DNA of 64,000 bases from Streptomyces sp. NBC_00236. Lineage in GTDB: Bacteria; Actinomycetota; Actinomycetes; Streptomycetales; Streptomycetaceae. A model generated the notes under the pieces. That model saw nothing but the letters and a program-made list of their open reading frames with translations, had not been told where the DNA came from and did not search any database. The DNA is taken from positions 1,736,001 through 1,800,000 of the forward strand of contig NZ_CP108100.1 in the NCBI RefSeq assembly GCF_036195045.1, written 5' to 3'. The translations under genes were made by a program, and so were the position numbers. Of this stretch, positions 18,861 through 30,484 are shown in pieces. The first letter of the stretch is position 1, and each line of letters opens with the position of its first letter.

Positions 18861-19289
18861 TCAGGCGTCGGGGCCCGCGATCAGCTTCCCGCCTTCGACC
18901 TTGACCGGGACCGAGGGCAGCGGCACGGTCGCGGGGCCGTGCAGAGCCTTGCCGGTCGTGGTGTCGAAGAGGCTGCCGTGGCAGGGGCAGTGCCCCTCGT
19001 TCTTCTCGACCTTGTCCAGCAGGCAGCCCGCGTGGGTGCACTGGGCGCTGAACGCCTTGTACTGCCCCTTGGCCGGGCAGCTGACGATGACGCGCTGCTC
19101 GCGGTAGAGCTTGGACTCGCCGACCGGGATCTCGTCGGGGGCGCCGAGCTCGACGGGCGCGGTCGGGGTCGGGGTCTCGGCGTGCCCGAGCTTCGATTCG
19201 GTCGAACAGGCGGCCACTCCCAGCCCGGCGACGCCTGCGAGAGCGGCGCCCTTCAGCACGGTGCGGCGGGCGGTGGGCTGGCCGGACAT
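18861..19289 (-). CDS. Rieske [2Fe-2S] protein, Tat-exported lipoprotein
   Basis: 142 residues. The twin-arginine signal is TARRTVLKGAALAGVAGLGV, running into a lipobox AAC at about residue 29, so the protein should be exported folded and lipid-anchored. The Rieske cluster is formed by CTHAGC (about 79-84) and CPCHGS (about 97-102), two Cys and two His ligands. The size and layout match small streptomycete Rieske lipoproteins of unknown redox partner. The start at MSGQPTARRTV is chosen because it gives a proper Tat signal. Convergent with the HTH gene. Confidence 0.9.
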   Translation of the reverse strand: MSGQPTARRTVLKGAALAGVAGLGVAACSTESKLGHAETPTPTAPVELGAPDEIPVGESKLYREQRVIVSCPAKGQYKAFSAQCTHAGCLLDKVEKNEGHCPCHGSLFDTTTGKALHGPATVPLPSVPVKVEGGKLIAGPDA

Positions 19290-19485
19290 GCGGTCTCCAC
19301 GGGTCAGAGGGGTAAGGGTGCCAGGGCTGCCGGGGCGCCTGAGCAGCGGTGCAGCGGTGACGTATCCGACGATACCGGCGGAGCCGGGCGCCCTTGCGCG
19401 CGGGCCGGTCACGCGCGGTCGTGCCTGGTCGGGGCCGGTGCGGGAAGCGACGGTGCACGCCGGGGCGGGCGCGACGCCGGACACG

Positions 19486-19523
19486 GCGAGGTGGCGGCCC
19501 CTCCGGAGGGGCCGCCACCTCGC
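19486..19523 (-). terminator. 38-bp perfect palindrome after uvrA
   Basis: Two 19-base arms with no spacer, centred on ctcc|ggag, start 18 bases after the uvrA stop and precede the Rieske gene by 196 bases. As RNA it would fold into a very strong hairpin. Probably the uvrA terminator. Confidence 0.8.
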
Positions 19524-19540
19524 ACCGCGCGATCGTGGTG

Positions 19541-22582
<3,042 letters not shown>

Positions 22583-22757
22583 GCCGGTCCGCACCTTTCT
22601 AGAGAGAAGCGGGGGAACTGAGCCCCTGCCCCAGGGTATGGGGGGTGCCACAGCGATGTACGAAGCTTTCGACTCCGAGCGTATAGCACGCGCATTCGAT
22701 TTACGGACGGCTGATGACTCCTTCACCCGAATGAGTGGCCGACGCTAGGCTCGACCC

Positions 22758-23447
22758 ATGACTGATCATGCGCACGACCTGGCCGCACTGCGGGAAGCGA
22801 CCGACCGGCTGCTCAGCGCCACGGCGAAACTGGACGACGCGGCACTCGCCGAACCGTCGCGTCTCCCGGCCTGGAGCCGGGGTCATGTCGTCGCGCACCT
22901 CTCACGTAACGCCGACGCGCTGGTAAATGTTCTCCAGGGCCGGCCCATGTACGCAGACAGCGAAACCCGCGACGGTGACATCGAGCGCGACGCGCCCCGG
23001 CCGCAGGCGGAGCAGCTCGCCGACCTGGCCGCGAGCGCGGACCGCTTCGTGGCGGCCACCGCGGCCCCCGCCGACTGGTCGCGCACCGTCACGCTGCGCA
23101 ACGGTGTGACGGACTCCGCCTCCCGGATCCCCTTCCGCCGCCGCGGCGAGGTCGAGCTGCACCACGTCGACCTGGGGATCGGCTACGAGCTGGAGGACCT
23201 GCCGGACGAGTTCACCGCCCGGGAGATCGACTTCCTCGCCGAGCGCTTCGGCCGGCACCCCGCGGTCGTGTCGACGGCCGTGACCGACGACCGGGGCCGG
23301 GTCTGGACGACCGGCGGCGGCGCGGAGGGCGGACCCGTGGCCGTCCGCGGCACGGCTCCCGAACTGCTCGGCTGGCTCAGCGGCAGGCGCGACGGGTCCG
23401 CCCTGACCGTCGAAGGCGGAGCCCTTCCCGCGCTGCCCCCGCTATAG
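22758..23447 (+). CDS. Maleylpyruvate isomerase-family, mycothiol-dependent enzyme
   Basis: 229 residues. The N-terminal DinB-like four-helix metal site is visible in LPAWSRGHVVAHLSRNADAL (His about 42 and 46) and the third His in VELHHVDLGIGYELEDLP (about 134-137). The C-terminal small domain ends VTDDRGRVWTTG...LLGWLSGRRDGSALTVEGG, seen here as LLGWLSGRRDGSAL. Relatives isomerise maleylpyruvate or use mycothiol in detoxification; most are uncharacterised. It is followed after 10 bases by a metallo-beta-lactamase-fold hydrolase, so the two are co-transcribed and may serve the same thiol-linked detoxification step, which is inference. Confidence 0.88.
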   Translation: MTDHAHDLAALREATDRLLSATAKLDDAALAEPSRLPAWSRGHVVAHLSRNADALVNVLQGRPMYADSETRDGDIERDAPRPQAEQLADLAASADRFVAATAAPADWSRTVTLRNGVTDSASRIPFRRRGEVELHHVDLGIGYELEDLPDEFTAREIDFLAERFGRHPAVVSTAVTDDRGRVWTTGGGAEGGPVAVRGTAPELLGWLSGRRDGSALTVEGGALPALPPL

Positions 23448-23457
23448 GCTGAGAGGC

Positions 23458-24114
23458 ATGACGTACAGCGGAACGGTCAAGGTCGGCGGGCGTGCGGACG
23501 TACACGAGTTGACGGATCTGATGATCTCCAAGGTCGCCGTCGGCCCGATGAACAACAACGCCTATCTACTGCGCTGCCGGGCGACCAGCGAGCAGCTCCT
23601 GATCGACGCGGCCAACGAGGCCGGAACCCTGCTGACGCTGATCGGTGACGACTCGATCGCCTCGGTCGTCACCACGCACCGGCACGGCGACCACTGGCAG
23701 GCGCTGGGTGAGGTGGTCGCGGTCACCGGTGCGCGGACGTACGCGGGGCGGTTCGACGCCGAGGGGATCCCGGTCCCGACGGATGTGCTCGTCGAGGACG
23801 GCGACACGATCAGGGTCGGGCAGGTCGCACTGACCGCCCGCCATCTGACCGGCCACACCCCGGGCTCGATCGCGCTCGTCTACGACGACCCGCACGGTGC
23901 TCCGCACCTGTTCACCGGGGACTGCCTCTTCCCGGGCGGGGTCGGAAACACGAACAAGGACCCCGAGGCGTTCGCGAGCCTGCTGCACGACGTGGAGACC
24001 AAGCTCTTCGACCCGCTGCCCGACGAGACCTGGGTCTACCCGGGACACGGGCACGACACCACGCTGGGCGACGAGCGTCCGCACCTGCCGGAATGGCGCG
24101 CCCGGGGCTGGTGA
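23458..24114 (+). CDS. Metallo-beta-lactamase-fold hydrolase (glyoxalase II-like)
   Basis: 218 residues. The zinc signature is THRHGDHWQAL near residue 65, with further ligands in LTGHTPGSIALVY, FTGDCLFPGGVGNT and YPGHGHDTTLGDE. This order (HxHxDH, H, D, H) matches small glyoxalase II-like and persulfide-dioxygenase-like enzymes, cytoplasmic and binuclear zinc. It follows the mycothiol-type enzyme by 10 bases. The GLMNNNAY-like start (VGPMNNNAYLLRC) is typical of the family. Ends at a strong hairpin. Exact substrate unknown; a mycothiol thioester is plausible from the neighbour. Confidence 0.88.
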   Translation: MTYSGTVKVGGRADVHELTDLMISKVAVGPMNNNAYLLRCRATSEQLLIDAANEAGTLLTLIGDDSIASVVTTHRHGDHWQALGEVVAVTGARTYAGRFDAEGIPVPTDVLVEDGDTIRVGQVALTARHLTGHTPGSIALVYDDPHGAPHLFTGDCLFPGGVGNTNKDPEAFASLLHDVETKLFDPLPDETWVYPGHGHDTTLGDERPHLPEWRARGW

Positions 24115-24120
24115 CATGGC

Positions 24121-24160
24121 GGCGGGGTGACGGCCGCGCATCCGCGCCCGTCACCCCGCC
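24121..24160. terminator. Bidirectional hairpin between MBL hydrolase and terC
   Basis: A perfect 13-bp stem (ggcggggtgacgg / ccgtcaccccgcc) with a 14-base loop, in the 59-base gap between convergent genes. Confidence 0.8.
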
Positions 24161-24173
24161 CTCCGCTCAGGTG

Positions 24174-25187
24174 TCAGGCGTCGACGCCGGCACCCTTGTC
24201 CGCGGAATCCTCCGCCTTGCCGGCCTTCACCGCGGCCTCGGCCTCGGCCGTCTTCCTGTTGGCGATCAGACTGGTGATCGTGGTGATCACCAGCACCCCG
24301 CAGATGACGCCGAGCGAGACCGGGATGGAGATCTCGGGGACGTGCACCCCGGACTCGTGCAGCGCGTGCAGCACCAGCTTGACGCCGATGAAGCCGAGGA
24401 TGACCGAGAGCCCGTAGCTGAGGTGGACCAGCTTCTTGAGCAGGCCGCCGATCAGGAAGTACAGCTGCCGCAGCCCCATCAGCGCGAAGGCGTTGGCGGT
24501 GAACACGATGTACGGGTCCTGGGTCAGGCCGAAGATCGCGGGGATGGAGTCCAGCGCGAACAGCACATCGGTGGTACCGATGGCGAGCATGACGACCATC
24601 AGGGGCGTCAGGACACGCTTGCCGTTGTTGCGGATGAAGAGCTTGGTCCCGTGGTACCGGTCGGCGACACCGAAGCGGCGCTCGATGTTCTTGAGGAGGC
24701 GGTTCTCCTCGAACTCCTCTTCCTCCTCGTCGGCCCGTGCCTCCTGGATCAGCTTCCAGGCGGTGTAGATCAGGAACGCCCCGAAGATGTAGAAGACCCA
24801 CGAGAAGTTGGCGATGACCGCGGCGCCCGCGGCGATGAAGATCGCCCTCAGCACCAGGGCGATCAGCACGCCGACGAGCAGCACCCGCTGCTGGAGGTGG
24901 GAGGGCACCGAGAACTTCGCCATGATGAGCACGAAGACGAAGAGGTTGTCGACGCTCAGCGATTTCTCGGTGATGAAGCCGGCGAAAAACTCGCCCGAGG
25001 CCTGGCTCTCGCCGAACACGAGCAGGCCGAGCCCGAAGAGGGCGGCCAGCGCGATCCAGATGATCGTCCAGATTCCGGCTTCCTTGGTCGATACGTCATG
25101 GGGCTTGCGCCCGATGAAGAAGTCGACGGCGATGAGGGCGCTCAGACCAAGAATGGTCAGCGCCCAGAGGGTCCATGAAACGTCCAC
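24174..25187 (-). CDS. TerC-family integral membrane protein (metal export type)
   Basis: 337 residues with about eight or nine hydrophobic helices, for example LWALTILGLSALIAVDFFIG (about 7-26) and TIIWIALAALFGLGLLVFG (about 42-60). Family-typical charged residues sit inside membrane segments: the DNLFVFVLIM helix, the DVLFALDSIPAI helix (Asp and Asp), and FTANAFALMGLRQLYFL. An acidic loop EARADEEEEEFEEN lies in the middle. TerC proteins are tied to tellurite resistance and, in the yybP-ykoY-controlled branch, to manganese export or supply to exported enzymes. Here a likely manganese riboswitch sits in the leader, so a manganese role is favoured. Confidence 0.92.
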   Translation of the reverse strand: MDVSWTLWALTILGLSALIAVDFFIGRKPHDVSTKEAGIWTIIWIALAALFGLGLLVFGESQASGEFFAGFITEKSLSVDNLFVFVLIMAKFSVPSHLQQRVLLVGVLIALVLRAIFIAAGAAVIANFSWVFYIFGAFLIYTAWKLIQEARADEEEEEFEENRLLKNIERRFGVADRYHGTKLFIRNNGKRVLTPLMVVMLAIGTTDVLFALDSIPAIFGLTQDPYIVFTANAFALMGLRQLYFLIGGLLKKLVHLSYGLSVILGFIGVKLVLHALHESGVHVPEISIPVSLGVICGVLVITTITSLIANRKTAEAEAAVKAGKAEDSADKGAGVDA

Positions 25188-25232
25188 TGCGCCTCCGGCA
25201 GTTCGCTACGGCTACTGATCAGCGTCGTCGCT

Positions 25233-25345
25233 GCCGGAGGTCTCTTCCACCTGGGCGCACGGGATGCGCGCCTGGGCCGGCGCCCCGGGACCGGTCACAG
25301 TCCGTACTGACGGGAACGCCGCGATCGGGAGTACTCCCCTCCGCT
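25233..25345 (-). promoter_or_regulatory. Probable yybP-ykoY manganese riboswitch before terC
   Basis: On the minus strand the leader begins CGGAGGGGAGTACTCCC, containing the conserved GGGGAGTA of loop 1. It ends GGAAGAGACCTCCG, containing the conserved GAGACC of loop 3. The two ends pair as P1 (CGGAGG with CCTCCG), and between them lie CGTCAGTACGGACTG and further hairpins forming the second leg. These are the two Mn2+-binding loops of the family, and terC is a classic target. The element ends about 45 bases before the terC ATG. Confidence 0.75.
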
Positions 25346-25351
25346 CAATGA

Positions 25352-25381
25352 ACAGTACAGGGAACACCAAGGAAAGGTAAA
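25352..25381 (-). promoter_or_regulatory. Probable housekeeping promoter of terC
   Basis: TTTACC (25381-25376) and TACTGT (25357-25352) on the minus strand are separated by 18 bases, in an unusually AT-rich stretch. The predicted start near 25345 coincides with the first base of the riboswitch. Confidence 0.5.
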
Positions 25382-25449
25382 GAGAAGGGTAAAGATGCTC
25401 CAAAACGCCAGGTGGGAATGGGTGTGGCCATAGCGGCCGGGCCGACCGG

Positions 25450-27402
25450 TCAGCGATGCCCGGTGCGGCGCGCGGCTGCCACGCGCTCCAGAACCTGCTC
25501 CAGCACGCGGCTGCCGGGCGGGGTCGCGGGCGGCTCGTACGTCCAGGCGTGACCGACCCAGGGGTCGGCCAGATGGTCGTCGGCGACCGGGGTGACGCGG
25601 AGCAGGGACCGCCACAGCGGGTCGAGAACCGGACCGTACGCGGAGGCGTCCTCCCGGTCCGCGACCATCATGAGATGCACGCCGACGGCGGGCCCCTCGT
25701 CCGCGAGATAGCGCAACTGGGTGACGGCACGGTCGTCGAAGCCGTGCGGGAAGTCGTTGACGATCAGCAGCTGCTCGGCCGGGTCCAGGTCGGGCGGCAG
25801 CGAATCGGCGGCTCCGGCCCTGATGGCCATCTGCACGAGGTCGACGCGCCGGGTGAGGTGGGCGAGGACGGAGGACACTCCCCCGGGGCCGGACGCGGGC
25901 GGGCTCGCGAGCACCCCGGCGCCGACCAGCGGGGCCAGCGCCGCGGCGGCGGAGCCCGCCGGGTCGATGACATGGACCGAGAACTCGTTCGGCGGGTAGA
26001 CGGCGAGCATCCGCGCCGCGTGCAGAACGGCGCTCTCCATGGCCAGCCGGCGCAGCTGGTCCGTATCGGTCAGGGCGGCGGCCTCGGACGCCGTGCGTCC
26101 GCTGTCGATCCACATGCCACGCTCCAGCGGCAACCGGACGAGCAGCGGAATGCTCATCCCGCTGCTCTCCGGCAGGTGGAGGTCACCGATCCGCAGGGCC
26201 ATGGGGATCTCCATCGGGACGCGGTAGGCATGCCAGACGGGGCTGTCCCAGCCCGCGTACGCGGGGGGCAGCGCGGGCTCCACCACGGCGGCCTCGGCGG
26301 CGAGCTGGGCGAGGTCGCGGTCCAGTGCCTCGCGGGCCCGGCCGGTCAGCTCGTCGCGCTTGGCCCGGGCCTGCTCACGGGCCCGGTCGCCCGCGCCGCC
26401 GATCCGGCTGCGCGGATCGGACAGGGTCCGTTCCAGCTCCTGGTCCATCCGGGATTCGGCGAAGTCGACGGCGCTGCGGTACGCGGCGGTGGCCCGGGCC
26501 AGGTCCTCGAACATGCCCCAGACCTGGTTGTAGAGGCGCTCGTCCATCGACCAGCCGGTCGCGTCCCCGGCCACGGGGGTCGCGGGCCTGCCGGGCTGGG
26601 CGGGCGGCGCAGCGGGCGGAGGCGGCGGGGGCGCGGTCGACTCGCGGCGAGGGTGCGCGTAGTCGATGGGGCCCCCCGCGGACGGCGGGGCCGGGGCGAC
26701 CGGGGCGGTGGGCGCGGAGGACGGCGAGGAGGGCTCGGGCTGCGGGGCCGCCTGCGGCCGTCCGGCGCTCTGGGGCGCCGCGGGGCCTCCTGCGTGTGTG
26801 ACCCGGCCGCCCTCCGGGGTGCGGGGCGGGGGCGGGGTCACCGAGCGGGCCAGTCCGCGGGCTACCGCTTCCTGGATCGACCTCGCCAGTTCGGCTGCCC
26901 CCGCGACGCCCTGGTCGGCGAGCATCGCGGCGAGACCGCCGGCGTAACCCTGCCCGACCGCGCGGACCTTCCAGGCCCCCTGCCTTCGGTAGAGCTCCAG
27001 AGCGGCGACGGCGGACTCGCTGTCCAGGCCGGTCAGGGTGAAGGTGGCGATCTCCGCGCCGTCGAGTCCGGTGACGGCGACGAAGGGCGAGGCCACGGTC
27101 CCGAACCGGGTCGGGCCGCCCGCCTCCAGCGGCAGCGCCAGCAGCACGGTGACCCGGTGCACCGCCTCGGGCAGGGCGTCGAGGTCGACCGCGAGCCGGT
27201 GCTCGGCCGCGGCCTGCCTGGACACCTCCAGGCCCGGCAGCTGCGGGGAGCCGGGGTGGGCTATCCACTCGACGCCGTGCACGGTGCCGTGCTCGTCCCC
27301 GAGCGTGGCACCGGCCACGACGGGCGCGCCGGCCGAAACCCGGATCTCCAGACGGGTCTGGGGCAATGTGTGGTTCTGCCCCCGGACCAGCTCGGCCGTC
27401 AT
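25450..27402 (-). CDS. TerD-domain protein fused to a degenerate FtsK/SpoIIIE-like domain
   Basis: 650 residues. N-terminus to about 170 is a TerD domain (GQNHTLPQTRLEIRVSAG, then FTLTGLDSESAVAALELYRR and KVRAVGQGYAGGLAAML), the calcium-binding fold of the Ter system. It is followed by a Pro/Ala-rich linker to about 330. The C-terminal 300 residues (MEIPMALRIGDLHLPESSG, LLVRLPLERGMWIDSG, LLIVNDFPHGFDDRAV) resemble the FtsK/SpoIIIE-type ATPase-derived domain seen in streptomycete Ter proteins, but I see no intact Walker A, so it may bind without hydrolysing. Upstream and same strand: terD; downstream: terC. Probable part of a membrane-linked stress response; function otherwise unknown. Confidence 0.8.
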   Translation of the reverse strand: MTAELVRGQNHTLPQTRLEIRVSAGAPVVAGATLGDEHGTVHGVEWIAHPGSPQLPGLEVSRQAAAEHRLAVDLDALPEAVHRVTVLLALPLEAGGPTRFGTVASPFVAVTGLDGAEIATFTLTGLDSESAVAALELYRRQGAWKVRAVGQGYAGGLAAMLADQGVAGAAELARSIQEAVARGLARSVTPPPPRTPEGGRVTHAGGPAAPQSAGRPQAAPQPEPSSPSSAPTAPVAPAPPSAGGPIDYAHPRRESTAPPPPPPAAPPAQPGRPATPVAGDATGWSMDERLYNQVWGMFEDLARATAAYRSAVDFAESRMDQELERTLSDPRSRIGGAGDRAREQARAKRDELTGRAREALDRDLAQLAAEAAVVEPALPPAYAGWDSPVWHAYRVPMEIPMALRIGDLHLPESSGMSIPLLVRLPLERGMWIDSGRTASEAAALTDTDQLRRLAMESAVLHAARMLAVYPPNEFSVHVIDPAGSAAAALAPLVGAGVLASPPASGPGGVSSVLAHLTRRVDLVQMAIRAGAADSLPPDLDPAEQLLIVNDFPHGFDDRAVTQLRYLADEGPAVGVHLMMVADREDASAYGPVLDPLWRSLLRVTPVADDHLADPWVGHAWTYEPPATPPGSRVLEQVLERVAAARRTGHR

Positions 27403-27519
27403 TGCCCTGTCCCCTCGACGAGTTGCTGCTGCGCGATGCGGTGTCGTGCGTGGTGCGGCGCCGGGCGGCGCCCCGATGCCGTGGCGTACGTGGTGGCGGC
27501 GCCGGTGCCGCGATGCGGT

Positions 27520-27553
27520 GCAGCTCCCGGCGGCCGATGCTGCCGGGAGCTGC
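27520..27553 (-). terminator. Hairpin terminator after terD
   Basis: A perfect 12-bp stem (gcagctcccggc / gccgggagctgc) with a 10-base loop, 35 bases after the terD stop, inside the 185-base gap before the TerD fusion gene. The rest of the gap shows nothing recognisable. Confidence 0.7.
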
Positions 27554-27587
27554 GCGTCGCGATGCGGACCCGTGGGTCCGGCACTGC

Positions 27588-28166
27588 CTACAGGTGCGGC
27601 AGGATCGCCGGCATGAGGTCCTGGAAGGTACGGCCGTTGGCCGGGTTTCCGATGGCGGTCATCTGCCACCCGCTCCCCGAACGGTGCACCTTCGCCATGA
27701 TCTGGGCGGTGTACTGCCCGCCGCCGTCCAGCGTGTAGCGGGCGAGCTCCTGGCCGTTGGTCTCGTCCACGATGCGGCAGAAGGCGTTCTGCACCTCCTG
27801 GAACGTCTGGCCGGTGAAGGAGTTCACCGTGAAGACGATCTGGTCGATGTGGACCGGCACCCGCTGGAGGTCGACCAGGATCGCCTCGTCGTCGCCGCCC
27901 GAGCCGGCGCCGCCGACCAGGTTGTCCCCGGTGTGCTTGACCGAGCCGTCGTCGCTGACGAGGTGCCGGAAGAACACGACGTCGACCGGCTGCTTGTCGG
28001 CGAACAGGACCGCCGAGGCGTCCAGGTCGATCTCCCGGGTGCGCGAGCCGAACAGACCCCGGCGCGGAGCCGCTTGCCAGCCGAGCCCCATCCGTACCGC
28101 GGTCAGGGTCCCCCCGTCGCTCTTCTGCAGGCTGATGGCCTGACCCTTGGTCATATTGACCGTCAC
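27588..28166 (-). CDS. terD: TerD-family tellurium/calcium stress protein
   Basis: 192 residues, exactly family length. Hallmarks: TVNMTKGQAISLQKSDGG at the N-terminus, REIDLDASAVLFADKQPVDVV (the Asp-rich strand), HTGDNLVGG with GGDDEAILVDLQRVP (Ca2+-binding acidic residues), and the C-terminal LARYTLDGGGQYTAQIMAKVHR. TerD proteins bind calcium and belong to a cytoplasmic stress complex together with TerC in the membrane. The GTG at 28166 is chosen over the ATG four codons in, because GAGAGGGG lies 7 bases upstream. Transcribed with the TerD fusion gene after it, though a hairpin lies between. Confidence 0.95.
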   Translation of the reverse strand: MTVNMTKGQAISLQKSDGGTLTAVRMGLGWQAAPRRGLFGSRTREIDLDASAVLFADKQPVDVVFFRHLVSDDGSVKHTGDNLVGGAGSGGDDEAILVDLQRVPVHIDQIVFTVNSFTGQTFQEVQNAFCRIVDETNGQELARYTLDGGGQYTAQIMAKVHRSGSGWQMTAIGNPANGRTFQDLMPAILPHL

Positions 28167-28297
28167 GCGCTGTCCCCTCTCCGCTGTCCCCGCAACCGTC
28201 CTTGCGCGGTTTTCCAGCACCCTACGCATTCACACCACGGACACAGCCACCGCGGGCCGTTTTGTGTCGGTCCTGCAACACACCGGGTTCCCCGGGG

Positions 28298-30421
28298 TCA
28301 GGCCAGACCCGCCTCCCGCATCTGGCGCAACTCCTTCTTCAGCTCCCCCACCTCGTCACGCAGCCTGGCGGCCACCTCGAACTGCAGGTCGGCGGCGGCG
28401 GCGCGCATCCGGTCGGTCATCTCCTCGATGATCCCGGCGAGCTCCGTGGCCGGGCGGTCGGTGACCGCAGCCTTGTCCCCGCCGGCCTTCCCCTTCGCGG
28501 CGCCGGCCTTGATGCCCAGCGTGGGCACGGGCGCCTTGGTCCCCTTGCCCTGGCGGTAACCGGTGCCGAGGAGTTGCTCGGTGTCGACCTCCTCGCGGGC
28601 GATCGTCGCGACGATGTCGTTGATCTTCTTGCGCAGCGGCTGCGGGTCGAGTCCGCGCTCGGTGTTGTACGCGATCTGCTTCTCGCGGCGGCGGTTGGTC
28701 TCGTCGATGGCCTGCGCCATCGCCGGGGTGATCTTGTCCGCGTACATATGGACCTGCCCCGACACGTTACGGGCCGCACGTCCGACGGTCTGGATCAGTG
28801 AGGTGGCCGAGCGCAGGAAGCCCTGCTTGTCGGCGTCGAGGATGGCCACGAGCGACACCTCGGGCAGGTCGAGTCCCTCGCGCAGGAGGTTGATCCCGAC
28901 CAGGACGTCGTACTCGCCTGAGCGCAGCTCCCGCAGCAGCTCGATACGGCGCAGGGTGTCGACGTCGCTGTGCAGATAACGGACCTGGATGCCCAGCTCC
29001 AGGAAGTAGTCGGTGAGGTCCTCCGACATCTTCTTGGTGAGGGTGGTGACCAGGACCCGCTCGTCCTTCTCGGTGCGCTTGCGGATCTCGTGCACCAGGT
29101 CGTCGATCTGGCCCTCGGTGGGCTTGACGACGATCTCCGGGTCGACGAGGCCGGTGGGCCGGATGATCTGCTCCACGAAGCCGTCGCCCCGGGAGAGCTC
29201 GTACTTGCCGGGGGTGGCGGAGAGGTAGACCGTCTGGTTGATCCGTCCGAGGAACTCCTCCCACTTCAGCGGGCGGTTGTCCAGGGCCGAGGGCAGCCGG
29301 AAGCCATGGTCGACGAGGGTCCGCTTCCGGGAGGCGTCTCCCTCGTACATCGCACCGATCTGCGGGACGGTGACGTGCGACTCGTCGAGGACGAGGAGGA
29401 AGTCCTCGGGGAAGTAGTCGAGGAGGGTGTGGGGAGCGGTGCCGGGGTCGCGGTCGTCGAAGTGCATCGAGTAGTTCTCGACACCGGAGCAGGTGCCGAT
29501 CTGGCGGAGCATCTCGATGTCGTACGTCGTACGCATGCGCAGCCGCTGGGCCTCCAGCATCTTGCCCTGTTTCTCCAGCTCGGCGAGACGCTGCTCCAGC
29601 TCCTTCTCGATGCGGCCGACCGCCCTCTCCATGCGCTCGGGGCCCGCGACGTAGTGGCTCGCGGGGAAGACGTGGAGCGACCGGTCCTCGCTGATGATCT
29701 CGCCGGTGAGCGGGTGGAGCGTGGAGAGGGCCTCGATCTCGTCACCGAACATCTCGATGCGGACGGCGAGCTCCTCGTAGACCGGAAAGATCTCGATGGT
29801 GTCGCCGCGCACCCGGAAGGTGCCGCGGGTGAACGCCAGGTCGTTGCGGGTGTACTGCATCTCGACGAAGCGGCGCAGCAGCTGGTCGCGGTCCATCTCG
29901 TCGCCCACTTTGAGCTGGACCATCCGGTCCACGTACTCCTGCGGGGTGCCGAGGCCGTAGATGCAGGACACGGAGGCGACCACGACGACGTCCCGCCGGG
30001 TGAGCAGCGAGTTCGTGGCGGAATGGCGGAGCCGCTCGACCTCCTCGTTGATCGAGGAGTCCTTCTCGATGTAGGTGTCCGACTGCGGGACGTAGGCCTC
30101 GGGCTGGTAGTAGTCGTAGTACGAGACGAAGTACTCGACGGCGTTGTTCGGCAGGAGCTCGCGGAACTCGTTGGCCAGCTGGGCGGCGAGGGTCTTGTTC
30201 GGCGCCATCACCAGGGTGGGGCGCTGGAGCTTCTCGATCATCCAGGCGGTGGTCGCCGATTTGCCGGTGCCGGTCGCGCCGAGGAGCACGACGTCCTTCT
30301 CACCTGCCCGGACGCGCCGCTCCAGCTCGGCGATGGCCGCCGGCTGATCGCCACTGGGCTGGTAGGGACTGACGACCTCGAAAGGCGCCACCGAACGTTC
30401 GATCTTCGAAACGGGCCGCAT
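28298..30421 (-). CDS. uvrB: Excinuclease ABC subunit B
   Basis: 707 residues. Verifies damage and loads UvrC. Helicase motifs: Walker [14 protein letters not shown] (about 43-55), beta-hairpin region [15 protein letters not shown], Walker [25 protein letters not shown]-like linker ([19 protein letters not shown]), motif [14 protein letters not shown], and the C-terminal UVR domain ([20 protein letters not shown]). The start at [10 protein letters not shown] is 6 bases after the -10 of a damage-type promoter, so the mRNA is predicted to be leaderless. Confidence 0.97.
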   Translation of the reverse strand: MRPVSKIERSVAPFEVVSPYQPSGDQPAAIAELERRVRAGEKDVVLLGATGTGKSATTAWMIEKLQRPTLVMAPNKTLAAQLANEFRELLPNNAVEYFVSYYDYYQPEAYVPQSDTYIEKDSSINEEVERLRHSATNSLLTRRDVVVVASVSCIYGLGTPQEYVDRMVQLKVGDEMDRDQLLRRFVEMQYTRNDLAFTRGTFRVRGDTIEIFPVYEELAVRIEMFGDEIEALSTLHPLTGEIISEDRSLHVFPASHYVAGPERMERAVGRIEKELEQRLAELEKQGKMLEAQRLRMRTTYDIEMLRQIGTCSGVENYSMHFDDRDPGTAPHTLLDYFPEDFLLVLDESHVTVPQIGAMYEGDASRKRTLVDHGFRLPSALDNRPLKWEEFLGRINQTVYLSATPGKYELSRGDGFVEQIIRPTGLVDPEIVVKPTEGQIDDLVHEIRKRTEKDERVLVTTLTKKMSEDLTDYFLELGIQVRYLHSDVDTLRRIELLRELRSGEYDVLVGINLLREGLDLPEVSLVAILDADKQGFLRSATSLIQTVGRAARNVSGQVHMYADKITPAMAQAIDETNRRREKQIAYNTERGLDPQPLRKKINDIVATIAREEVDTEQLLGTGYRQGKGTKAPVPTLGIKAGAAKGKAGGDKAAVTDRPATELAGIIEEMTDRMRAAAADLQFEVAARLRDEVGELKKELRQMREAGLA

Positions 30422-30427
30422 GCAACC

Positions 30428-30450
30428 ACCGTACGACCCCCCACTGACAA
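30428..30450 (-). promoter_or_regulatory. PafBC-type DNA-damage promoter of uvrB
   Basis: On the minus strand TTGTCAGTG, 8 bases (GGGGGTCG), then TACGGT, a perfect match to TTGTCRGTG-N8-TANNNT. The -10 ends 6 bases before the uvrB ATG. A 29-base stretch covering this element recurs before ogt with one mismatch. Confidence 0.85.
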
Positions 30451-30484
30451 CGGGGCCGGGACAGGGCACGCGGCGGCCCCGCGG

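Noticed and set aside
22583..22757. LexA or PafBC-type site before uvrA
   Set aside because: I looked for both. A palindrome cgaagctttcg and partial matches exist, but none has the spacing or position needed. No claim is made.
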